From: Amyelois transitella
Taxonomy: Eukaryota; Arthropoda; Insecta; Lepidoptera; Pyralidae
Assembly (NCBI RefSeq): GCF_032362555.1
Contig: NC_083515.1
Coordinates: 6,297,001 to 6,361,000, forward strand
Length of the DNA: 64,000 nt
Direction of reading: 5' to 3'
Positions 14,801 through 25,400 of this stretch are shown here, in pieces; the stretch's first letter is position 1, and each line of letters begins with the position of its first letter. Position numbers and translations under genes: made by a program. The notes beneath the pieces were generated by a model. It was not told the origin of the DNA. It did not search any database and worked only from the letters and a program-made list of their open reading frames with translations.

Positions 14801-17800
14801 TTGAAAATTTGAGGTAAGTAGCTATTGTATTAAAATACGAGTTACTTATATCTAACTGGAAATAATGTTCGACTATTGCAAAATCCGACGAGATTCATCA
14901 ATAACCTTAAATTACCTACCTAAGACCTTAATATCCCACCCCAATAATCAGAATAAACACGGATGTTAGGAAATAAATCTGACTTTTGTTTATAGGTGTA
15001 GATAATTTTTAATACACGGTTAAACAGTGTTTTAATCTTAATAAATATTTATAAAGAACACTGTTATATTCCAAGCTCTGCTTTTATTTGTATTTATGTA
15101 GATAAATTTGACGTGTAAATTAATAGCTTCACGCTAATAAGCTCAATTATCTCTTGCTAGCTTTGCCCGCGACTATGTTCCCCATAAAAGTTCACTGAAA
15201 ATGTTGATCAGGGGATCAACATTTTCAGTACAGGGGTATTACCCCTGAGAGTAAGTAAGGTCAGAGGTATTTTGCAGTTTTAAGTGAAGGACCAAGCCTA
15301 ATTCATCTGAAAAAACCGCATTCAATCGGAGCAATAGTTTTTGAATGTTGCAAGTACAAACATACAGAAAGACGGACATAATTTTTTAATATCATATTTT
15401 TGGCTTCTGATGGTCTTTATAGATCCCCCATATCGATTTTTTGACAATATCATTAAAGTACAGACATCGGTTACTCTTTTATCATTTGTATGGAGTATGG
15501 ATATGGATATCAGTTGATACCTACTCCTGTTTCTATACCATTGATATCTAATTGGCTTGCCAGCGTCTACAATGGTTTGTAAACATTATATCCAACTAAC
15601 TGGAGTATCGTCGTCTTAAAAATTTAGATTTTTTCCGATTGTGACCCATTCCAATACTACTTACCTCTAGCCAAGATCAGACCAGCAGTAGCTGCTGTAT
15701 CTAACTATTGGTTTAACCAATTCCCAGAACTCTCACTGCCGCTATCTGGCAGCTAGCATATGAATAAATGCTATTCAACAGACCATCAAGTCTATCTATA
15801 TTCATAATTTTCATGCTGCCAACGGGTGTGATTGGGTCGAGCGATGCAGATGCAACTAGCGGATAATCTATGCATTTTTAAGTTACATTCACTTTATTTT
15901 TCAGAAACTTAACTCATTCGGATACAATCTGTTTTTAGTCAAGTAAATATTCCCACTGAGACAGTCACTCGCTTAGTTCACTTAAAGTTGTCAAATAAAA
16001 AATAAGAACTATAAACTTTCCGACATAACCAATAATATTAGCTACATCGAATTTGTTGCATGCTTTGACGGGTATCGACCATTCTAAGTCGTAGACACCA
16101 AAGGCGGATAAGTAGCACGATGGAGGCACAAAAGTGCCAAACATACCAACTATTGAAGGAACAGAAATAGAGCAAAACTACTAATGAAAACAAAGTTGGC
16201 AATGAAATTATAAAATGCTAAGATAAATATTGAGACTACCTTCGGTAATCCGTAACATAATTATGTATTATACGGGTATGTATTATATGTATGTATGTAC
16301 ATACATATAATACAGAGCAAACAGTCATGCTACGACTGAAAGGCCACTTTCAGCTGTTTCAGATATTGACAGGTTTTAGCCCATCACCTAGAAGAAAAAT
16401 CCAAAGTTTAAAAGCCTATCCCATATTCGCCTTTTACGACATCTATGGAGATCCTACTACTCCATTTCTTTCATCACCATAGACTTTTTCTTTTTTCATT
16501 GGACGCACGGCACTAACGTTACGGTAACGGTAGACGTTGCGGCCTTACAAATTTGACCAGAGCAAGCAGCACTGGTAATTTATTTATTACATTTATACCT
16601 CTATGATTTTGCATGAATCTTAAGCAGGTATATTCGCCTCTATTAATAACATGTATGTAAATGTCAGCGTCCGGTATGTTAAGTAATCTGATTATGTCTC
16701 TCTCTCTATGTCTCGGCAGATAGATAATTTTACTACGTTACTTATTGCTTTGTTTAGATTGTAACATCGCGTGATTCTTCCATACTAATATTATAAATGT
16801 GAGTGTATAAATTTGTTTGTCTGTCACGTCAAACCATTGAACCGATCTCCATGAAATTTTGCTTTCATAATAGTGTGGAGTAGGTACGCTAAAGGTCATA
16901 TCTACATGACTTTTCAGGCGGGCGGACCCGCGGCCAATAGCTCGTATAAGAATATTTAATATAGGTATTTTAGTTTACACTCAAATCCATTTTATATTTT
17001 AGTAACTAGGTACTTATTTACCCATGTAACACACTCTCAAATTTCAAAACCATTATGAGCTCTTTGTTAAGACTATATCTAGCCGAGATCTTCTAGTATT
17101 GTTAAGTAGATGTTAAAAGCCCGTCAAGCCTTTCTTACTTGTAAATTGTATGATAGTTTACGTATCACCTTGCATCTTGTTTACACCGAAGTATATTTGT
17201 GTATTGCCGAGATGTCAGTGAGGGCACGTCTAATTCGTGGGCGGTTGGAACGGTGCCCGCAACACCACCTCAATATAAACAAGCGATAAGCAACAGCTCT
17301 GCGTTGCGACTCGATAAAAAATTGTTTTGTCTGGGTAGAAACTGTCTTATTAAAATAAAAACGGCAGTAAAATTATGTTTATTATGTGTTATATAGGAAC
17401 CCTTTTTTATGTTTAGGTATGTCAAATTATAACAATTTTTTTTTGTCCTAAAGACATCAGAATTATCTTCTATGGAAAATTTCAACTATTTGATATACCT
17501 ATACGGTTTTATATTATCTTGGCGACTGACAGCTTAAATTAAGATCCAGTTTAACTAAAGTCCTAAATATTAAATTCGAACAATATTTTATTAATATTAA
17601 AAATTATAAAGTAGTTTTTCAGGCAGTAACATATTTGTTAATTTATTTATTTCTGAAATCTTTCAACTTACAACCCGGAATACCTACCTACCTAACCTAC
17701 GGTGCGACGAGACAAATGTATAAATGGATTGAAAAATTATGAAAACGTTAAAAGTTTGAATTACTTATATCCTACGTTTATATTAAAGCACCTATCTAAC

Positions 17801-18500
17801 TATATAAGCCATTTGTTTATCCTATAAGGTACGAGTATCTTACTATTCTATGAACAATTTCAAAGGACTGCATGTAATTAGGTAAATTGAAATAATAGTA
17901 ACTTATTTGATGTATAAGTTCAACAGCACCTAGGAAGTGTTTCGTAATCGTTTGGTTGATCAAGTTCACGTCACAAATAATTGAAATTTATTTTTAGAAG
18001 CCCAATCCCAACCCAGAGCGCAAATTTAGTTTGCTTATCGTTGCGGTGTGGGCGGCTGAATCTTTGGTAGATGGCTAGTATTTATTTGGAGGGCCACAAT
18101 TCCCGAAACCTTATATTAAAGAAATACGAAGGATGTAACTGCCTAGATAGTATTTTTGTAGAATCACGGTTTAAACCGTGCTGTATTTTGCTGATATAGA
18201 TTTGGAATAGTTTTAATTAATAGGTATTCATATAATTCACATTCCTTTTTCATTCAATAATTGTGATTAAAAGCTATTCTGAATAAATGATATATTTGAA
18301 TTGAAATAATCAATAAATGGCAATTAATGGCCGCCATACGTAAACAAAGATATTTTGAAAATAACCTAAAAAATTAAGTCGCAGGCACGACTACACTGAA
18401 ACAATTTTAAAGTTCTTTAGAATTAAAAATATTATAACTTACCAGAAAAATGTGTTATTATTAATGTAATAAAACTGCAAACTGCCAATTTGCACATCAT
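2853..18500 (-). CDS. secreted Cys-containing protein, 5' two exons only (partial gene)
   Basis: Two exons fit together on the minus strand. Exon 1 (18443-18500) begins ATG-ATG and encodes a classic signal peptide, MMCKLAVCSFITLIITHFSG, ending at a strong GTAAGT donor in phase 1. Exon 2 (2853-2979) follows a TTTTGTCTGACAG acceptor, restores the frame (G|AT = Asp) and encodes about 42 residues including AIKEHCNQEEDMLQKC and ALTQEELDKSC, then ends at a GTAAGT donor in phase 2. The 15.5 kb first intron contains only repeats and unassigned DNA. No third exon could be recognised in 1-2852, so the gene probably continues beyond the left edge. The Cys spacing and EELDKSC ending remind me of a family of uncharacterised secreted insect proteins, but I cannot name it. 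Start chosen at the first ATG; the second is one codon later. The gene is head-to-head with ECSIT, 600 bases apart. Confidence 0.6.
5289..5663 (+). pseudogene. possible TFIIS N-terminal-domain / Elongin A-like remnant
   Basis: An uninterrupted frame of 124 codons without an ATG near its start; the upstream codon is a stop. The middle part, LLLNQTGVGKVLR, resembles the TGVGKTVNxLRK helix turn of the TFIIS N-terminal (LW) domain as found in Elongin A, preceded by a plausible helix (IKTIKFVYERLQE). After the motif the match fades. It lies antisense in the intron of another gene. The lack of a start codon and of splice sites suggests an old retrocopy or captured exon rather than an active gene. 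This is an inference from memory of the domain; chance similarity cannot be excluded. Confidence 0.3.
8031..8259 (+). mobile_element. Helitron-like / LINE-tail repeat copy
   Basis: Runs from tatataaaattctcgtgtca to gccgggatagctagta. A second, clearly related copy sits at 31275-31500 with the same middle text (gaaacggcttgaccgatt, tcataccccttagtgataag). The CTAGT end is typical of lepidopteran Helitron-like elements and also of some RTE tails, so the class is not certain. Confidence 0.6.
11340..11480 (-). repeat. SINE-like (ATGT)n family copy, truncated
   Basis: Contains tcacgtccttatcccttgcggggaagacagagccaacagt in blocks and the cacgttcagctg and gctagtgcatcacc blocks in the family order; the distal half is missing. 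Confidence 0.7.
13115..13380 (-). repeat. SINE-like (ATGT)n family copy, near full length
   Basis: Begins at an ATTC-rich tail, then shows the ccttgcggggtagacagatc block, ggttactagctcatcgcc, and the distal cttacgacatccgtgggaaa block, and ends near gtgccggaccatacggcac. Confidence 0.75.
15194..15229. repeat. perfect 16-bp inverted repeat with 4-nt loop
   Basis: Arms 15194-15209 and 15214-15229 are exact reverse complements (ACTGAAAATGTTGATC), separated by AGGG. It sits inside a decayed Lep1-like repeat (15150-15400). Confidence 0.85.
16300..16540 (-). repeat. SINE-like (ATGT)n family copy
   Basis: Shows ggccactttcagctgttt, ttagcccatcacctagaaga and cgccttttacgacatctatg blocks and ends near gcacggcac. 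Its CATA tail abuts a TATG run, giving a 13-bp stem (16280-16292 with 16301-16313). Confidence 0.7.
16781..16945 (+). mobile_element. Lep1-type Helitron-like fragment
   Basis: Starts catactaatattataaat, has the TTTGTTTGTC run and the text ccattgaaccgatctccatg, and ends near ggcggacccgcggccaatag. This order matches the lepidopteran Lep1/Helitron-like repeats. Confidence 0.55.
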
Positions 18501-19100
18501 GATACCACTTAACACTTTCTGTAGTATAACCGGCTACGATTGTTATCGTTTATCTTCAAAATAAACACTAGGAATACAACGATAAATAATATTTAAGGTA
18601 AGATTGCGTGACATAGAAATTAAAAATGTAATAATTGAGTACCCACTGAATAAAAATAATAAGTTAGTCGAATGACGAAGTTAAACACGTAAACTTTGAC
18701 CGCATTCGACAACAATCCCCTCAAAACGCTTGTTGAAAACTGATTAAAACGAACGAATGCATAGAAATGAACCCAAATAAACCGCCAACTCGCCAAGCAG
18801 TTTGAATGAAATGAATGAAAGTAAGTCCGACAGTTGTCAGACTGCAGCCTTTATTTGCAGTAAATAAATGTCAACGCGTAGTTTTAGTATCTGTCAACGT
18901 CAATTTCAAACAAAAACTATAGTTTAGTTACCTAGCTAGTTATAAATTGCAAGGATTTCATGATACAACCAAAACCGAAAATATGGTATTTTCTAAATGA
19001 AATTGATAAACAGCGGAATACCCCGTGAATTTAAGGATATAGTGCATTGTATTTACATGTCTAAAGATATTTCTTATGTAATATGAAAACATAACCTGAA
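18501..19100. promoter_or_regulatory. divergent intergenic region between secreted-protein gene and ECSIT
   Basis: The 600 bases between the two start codons must hold both 5'UTRs and promoters unless a 5' non-coding exon lies elsewhere. No clear TATA box or other element could be assigned. The only repeat-like text is AT-rich runs. Confidence 0.45.
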
Positions 19101-21578
19101 ATGGCTACAAAAATATTGAGAAATATTTTACAGACGAAACCGTCGCGTATTATTTTTCGAAGATGGGAAAGTTCTGATAATAAAGTAGCGATATATGACC
19201 CTTTTTCTACGAAAGTTAAGAAAGACAAGGAAACCTATCTTCAGGTTATAAAAATGTTTGAAGAGAGAGATACAAGGAGAAGAGGACATGTAGAATTTAT
19301 TTATGCTGCTCTAGCAAGAATGAAAGAATTTGGAGTTCAAAAAGATTTGGAAGTTTATAAAGCCCTTGTAGACGTGTTGCCCAAGGGAAAATTCATACCA
19401 CAGAATATTTTCCAATCAGAATTTATGCACTATCCAAAGCAACAGCAATGTGCTGTGGATCTTCTTGAACAAATGGAGGATAACAGTAAGTACAACTGCT
19501 CTGTTTAGCTGAAATTGAGATTCAAATAGGCGATGGGCTAGCAACGTGTAACTATTTGAATCTTCTTTGCAGGTATAAGGAAGAATCCTAAGTTTCCCTT
19601 AGTTGCCTTTAAGAACATCTATGGGAAAGATATGGAGTTGTCCTATTCTACATCATGTGGTATACCTACTTATACTTAAATGCATATTTTTTTATATTTC
19701 AACAGGTGTAATGCCAGACACAGAAATGGAGCAAATGTTGCTTAATGTATTTGGACGTCGTGGTATACCTCTAAGAAAGTTCTGGAGAATGATGTACTGG
19801 ATGCCTAAATTCAAGTACCTCAGTCCTTGGTATCTCCCTGATAAACTGCCCGATGACACACTGGAACTGGCCAAGCTTGCTATTGAGAGAATCACATCTG
19901 TTGATGCTGACACTAGAATTTCAGTTTGGCAGGTGAAAATTATTCTCTCCCTCACAAATATTTTTCATTTTTCAATGTGTGTATATTTGGTTTTTTGTTC
20001 TATTTGACACTTTAAGCTGATAAAATATTAAGGCTTTTGTGTAATTAAAAGCAGAAACAAATATGACTGATAGGTTGCCAGACACAGAAAGTATTGCTTG
20101 TAGAAAGTGGGGTTTTGATACAAAAAAAAATGTTGAGAGTTGAATATTTAAAACCTCTGTTTCACTTTTTATTACGACCTGACAGCAATAGTTTTTCAGA
20201 TGATAAAATAGGCATAATAGATGCCATGCTAGGGGGGAAGAGTTTCAATTTTGTAGTAAATTCTATTATCAGGTCTGTGTCATGAATTTATTAAATTCAT
20301 TATTGATTCCAGCTAGTTTATTTTGTCATTAAAATATTTCATTTGTCAGACAGAAGAAATTGAGGCCTCATTAGACAAGACATGGATTGTCAGCGCTCAA
20401 AGTGGAGCTCAGCAGGTGCTGTTAGCGGAGCAACCTGAAGATGAACCACTTGTTGTGAAAGGACCCTATATGGTTTACTTGAGAGACCAAACAGTGAATT
20501 ATTTCCTCCTTATTGGAAAAATAAGACCAGAAATCAAAGATGACACTGATCCTGATGGTAACTTATTGTCATTATGCATTGAAATTTTTTCTCGTTTTCT
20601 TGCAAAGAAGTTTTGTTGTTATCATACAGCCAGAGCCAATGAAACCCTTTGTGATTGTAAGGAAATTATGTACTTCTCCCCCTACTTATATTATAAATGG
20701 GAAAGTAACTGTGATTTCCTTATTTTTTTTTTAAATTTGGTACAGAGATAGAGTTGACCCTAAGAAAAACTTAACATACTTTTTGTTGTAAAAAGAGACA
20801 AGATGGATGAAGTTGCGGGCAAAAGCTAGTAAGAAATAGATGAGCACTATAATCACAAAACAAAATACTTAGTTACTTAAAAATACTTTGTTAATGTGTA
20901 TTATCACTAAAAACTGTATTAAGTACATTGGTACTTATAATTATTTCCAGATGTATCCAACATTGAGAAACCTTCTGGTATTCCCGGGTTTATAGGAAGC
21001 ACAAAGCTACCCTCAATAAGAAACACATTACATGAACAGGACGATGGAACAATAGTATCAGTCTGTGCCACAGGTGAGTTGCTTGTCTATGCATTTCTTA
21101 AACTCAGAATTAAATCAATGAGACGATGACCTCTCATCTGTGTCATTTGTTCCATATATAATTTATATTAAACCTCTTAGCCTTAGCCATCCCCTCTTTT
21201 CAGGATTTAATGTGTTTAGAACCAGTGTAAGCCACCATCCTTTTGTTAATGTCTCCTTTAGTTGCCACCTAGAGCAACCACAAAAAAGATGATGCACTGT
21301 TCCCATAACCTAGAGCTGATAGCCATGACATCACCACTGTGAAAAGTTATTATTATAAACAAATCATGATTTTAATTTGATGTATTTAAACCAGTTTCTT
21401 ATTTTCAGGCACTTCATCTCGTGATTCCTTATTGTCATGGATTAGATTACTAGAAAAGAATGATAACCCAGTGTTATCAAGTATTCCTGTGATATTTACA
21501 CTGACAGCACCTCCATCAGACATTGCTGTGCAAGAAACTCAGCCGGCCATACAAGACGAGGGAAAAGAAAAAAATTAA
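19101..21578 (+). CDS. ECSIT: ECSIT, mitochondrial complex I assembly / Toll signalling intermediate
   Basis: Five exons join in phase: 19101-19485, 19706-19932, 20350-20557, 20951-21073, 21409-21578, giving 370 aa. The order of conserved blocks matches ECSIT: an N-terminal basic, Arg-rich stretch (LQTKPSRIIFRRWESS) typical of a mitochondrial targeting signal; a PPR-like helical region (HVEFIYAALARMKEFGVQKD, then YPKQQQCAVDLLEQME); the hallmark VFGRRGIPLRKFWRMMYWMP; and the C-terminal domain (KTWIVSAQSGAQQ, VVKGPYMVYLRD, VSVCATG, LLSWIRLLEKND, IPVIFTLTAPP). Human ECSIT is somewhat longer (about 430 aa). In the family it helps assemble respiratory complex I and was described as a TRAF6-linked Toll pathway protein. 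All introns are GT-AG. Intron 1 holds a rearranged SINE fragment. The start is the first ATG, directly before the targeting peptide. Confidence 0.93.
19515..19665. repeat. SINE-like fragment with an internal inversion, in ECSIT intron 1
   Basis: The family text gagattcaaatag is followed by gcgatgggctagcaacgtgt, the reverse complement of the segment expected next, and then by the normal aatcctaag and tatgggaaag blocks. The arms GATTCAAATAG and CTATTTGAATC can pair. Confidence 0.55.
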
Positions 21579-22485
21579 TGCTAACGTACAAATTAATTCT
21601 ATACCTTGTTAAATTGTTTAATATAGAGGTGAATTATATATATTTCATTGTTTAAATTAATTTTCTTTTTACTCATCATAATAATTAAAAAATCTCTGAG
21701 AGTTAGATTTGCATTGCATGTATTAAACAATATGTACATTTTCTTTTGAATTATGAATATAATCTAGATATTTACATAACAACAATACACCTTTGGAAAT
21801 AATTAATAAGAAGGTAACCTAAGTGGTCATACAATATACAAGTAAAATTTAGGACGTCGTTAATTTAATCAAGATGCGTTCGTCGAGGTCTTCCCACTCC
21901 GACCTTTCCCTCCACACTTTTATATACTTTCATATTCTTGGAATATATAAAATTGTATTCATATCACAGGATGAGATAAGATAATAGGAGCATTTTTTAT
22001 AATTTCAATATCTTACACACTTACAATAGACCTAATATGTGGTGCCTTAAAAATCTATTTTTACATCTTAATGAGCCCCAACTCCAGCACATTAATGTAA
22101 AAAGCTTTTGATTACTATGAAAGCAGTTTAAATCAGAGATATGCCTACATTACATTCCACCATTGATTGCCTTTCCTTGTTACTTAAAACGCCGCAAAGG
22201 GTATAGATGTGAATATATGTACATATGTACCTACCTTTTTACTTTTTAAATTTATGTCCTACACATCGCTGAAATTGAACATACATATTTAAAGGTGAAC
22301 GTCATTTGAACAAGAGATCACTGCAGCCACTGCACTTTAAATCTCACTTTCATGAAACTATGTCTAAACTTATAATAACTTATAATATAATAGAACACAG
22401 TTTTCCTTTTGGTGGTATATCATTTTTGATATATTTATGTCCACTCATAGTCCTCATCCTCCTCGAAAGAGATAATGCCCCACTG
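21579..22485. other. convergent gap between ECSIT and TM2D1
   Basis: Both genes end into this 900-base stretch, so it should hold two 3'UTRs. ATTAAA at 21722-21727 could serve ECSIT as a weak poly(A) signal. I see no gene or repeat here. Confidence 0.4.
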
Positions 22486-25400
22486 TCAGGTGATGTTATG
22501 CCAGTCAGCCTGAGGGAGCAGGTACGTCTCATTGTCACTCCGGATAACAGTGACTCCAGCTCCATAGTATGGGATTACATAACTCGATCCATCTGATGGG
22601 GTGACAACCTGAAAAGGTAATGTTTGTATATTAAAAACTTACCCACTCTAGAATTGTGGTTACAGGAGCAACTCAGGCTCCTCTCTAGAGGTGAAGAGAA
22701 AACATCCAACTTGGATATTTTTATTTTACATTATTAATATAGTTATAAAAAATGTGATAACAAATTGTTTAGGGTTCAGGTCGGTTTGTTGAGGCCTCAT
22801 GGAAAGTTCTCAAAATTCTTTCTTAAAAGACGCATTCTAACAATCTGTTAACCAAATAAGGAATTTTCAAGTTCAATTTTATGACAAGATTTTTCATAAT
22901 GAAGATTAAATACAAATATCATTCATCATAAATGCATTGATATAATTAAATGTGTAAAACACACTTACTTGAGCAGCTATGAGAATAATATCCAGAAGTT
23001 GCCCCAGGAACATGAATCCCAGAGTGCACAGTTTGGCCAAGCCGATACCTGGGTATCCCAAGTAGAAGCGATCCAAACCAAACATTCCTAGAAACACTGA
23101 CAGTAGCAGTGCTATCTCCAGTGAATACCCATTTCTGAAATGAGAAATATTTATAACAATAAAAACATAAGTTACAACAAAATAACACATGACATTCTTT
23201 GTGGCCCACTGTAGGTACTATTAAATCAACACATGTATTAAAGTAAACCTAGAAAGTCATTAGCCATAGTCTGATTTGAACCTGTGCACTGTTTGGAACA
23301 GGCATGCTTTTTAGGTTAATCACCAAAACTTGAGTCATAATGTAGTAAAATAAACACCAACGATAGCTAAGGATGTTTGGTGTTGCATTGATTTGTTGAT
23401 AAACCATTAAAAGGTTTCATCAAATCATTTCGCTTAATCGGATTTAGCATTAATAAGTAATGTATAAATGGGTGTTTCTCCAGAAACTGGTCCACTCGCT
23501 GTCTCAGGTCAATATTTTCATAATAGGTATAGATTATGTAATAAGTAATAGTAACTCATAAAGTTAATGCCCAGATCTATCCCTACTGGCAGTAAATCAC
23601 TCATTAAAACAATTATTTTTACTAAAAAAATAATCATAAAGTGCTAAAAAAACAGTCCCCTGGGGTGTCTCCATAACAGAATACTCACTTAAAAGCTAAA
23701 TAATTAAGACAATATCAGTAGAAATCATATAACTTGTTTAATTATTCAAACAAAACTTAACAATGGCTCTTTAGTAATGCTTATTTATTACAAACATAAT
23801 TTAAAATCATCAAAAAATAAAATTAAAATGTGTCTCCGTATTTCGTGAACAGTCCCCTGTGCATATTTTAAATTACGCGCCACGTTTTCCAAAAGGTCAA
23901 TATATGCCATACTTGAGTGTAACGAAACACAACCGATCTGAAGTTAACGCAGATGCCGCCATTAGCTTCCGGACGCCATTTTATTGAGTGCCATGCACGC
24001 GTCCATCTGCGAAGCACGCACTATAACCTTGAAATCAACAGTCCTCTGGTAAGAATATTTTATCATTTATTATTATTTAATTTACTGATACCTTATGTAG
24101 TTTATATTGTTTTAAAATATATATGATCCATGAGTAATGGGAAATAACGTAACTCAATTAAATTTTGAACGGCCTCTGAATGAAATAATAAAAAACAGTC
24201 CCCTGGCGACAGCCCCCTGCCCCGCCACACAACAGGGGACTGTTTTTCCTTCCAGAGGACTGTCTAACGCTTGTTTTACGAGTACAGTATGGCGCCGAGG
24301 AAGAAAAAGTTTTCTAGGAAAGAGATTTTACAAAGAAAAAGAGAAGCTGAGCGAATGAGATATGAGCATATGAAAAACGATCCACAGAAACGGGAAGCAC
24401 TTAAAGAGAAGGAACGTATTAAATACCTAAAGAAAAAAGAAAAGGGAACTAGGAAGTTTGTAGAAAAAATGACTCCTCGTGAACACCGCGAAGTAAAAAA
24501 GAAGTGGAGAGAGCAATGCAGCAACTACCGTAATAAGAAAAAATAATTGAAAAACATTGCCACAGCATTCATGAGAGAAAACACTACAGAGTCTGAAGAA
24601 TCAGATTCTTTACAAATGCCACACCTAAAGGTGATGTTGCTGACAAAAATCGAGCAAGAAGTATCCAAGGTTATGAATTTTGTTTGTACTCTCAAAGTGC
24701 ATTAAGTTACCGGAAAATTCAATAATTCTTCGGGTATAAAACTTGTATGAACAGAAGCAAAAACTTTGTGTAGAAGATGTGTTCACTGATTCAGAAACAG
24801 AGAATGACGCAGGACCTAGTTCTGTTGCTGTAGCAACAGAACTGAACAGAACAGCAAATGCTTTCAACACTGGTGATTAGGTACATCCTTGCCAAATTAC
24901 CTACCAAAAATATGGAATACAGATATGTGAGCGTTGTTGACACCATTGATGAAGAAGAAGATGAACTGAGTGTTACCTTCCTAAAACTGTGTGATAAAAA
25001 TGGTCAAACATTTAGGATTGATCAAATGGATGTGGCGGATGTTGCAATGGACCAAGTCATAGAGAAACTGCCTAATCCTAATTTGCTTATGAAAGGGAAC
25101 TGATTTTTTTACAAATTTGATTCAAGTGTGTTTGAAAAACAATAACAGTTGAATCAGATGTGAAAAATACTAGATATTTTCATAGCAGATGAATGATTGT
25201 GAGACTGTTTAGAGATTACTAAGTATTAAGAGAAAGACTCTGAAGTCTGAGGTATACTTACATCTTTTAATTAATGTGATATTAAATGATACTCAAGTGA
25301 GATTTGTAGTGAGAGTAAAATTATTATTAAGACTGTTAATAACAAAGAGCTCATATAAAATACTGTTGATTTAATGTTTCTATGATCTTTAATAACATGA

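Larger units (their letters stand above)
2980..18442 (-). other. 15.5 kb first intron: repeats and possible regulatory DNA
   Basis: Lies between the two phase-matched exons of the secreted-protein gene. It holds Helitron-like or LINE-like fragments (about 4480-4735, 8031-8259, 11610-11860, 14250-14560, 15150-15400, 16781-16945), SINE-like copies (11340-11480, 13115-13380, 16300-16540), one TFIIS-like ORF remnant (5289-5663), two hairpins, and a few GC-richer islands (6565-6665, 7220-7640, 10370-10700) that match no repeat I recognise. The remaining ORFs of 60-90 codons look like chance frames. Confidence 0.5.

Noticed and set aside
20094-20285. Extra ECSIT exon in intron 2
   Set aside because: Exon 2 joins exon 3 in phase without it, and the frame resembles nothing in ECSIT.
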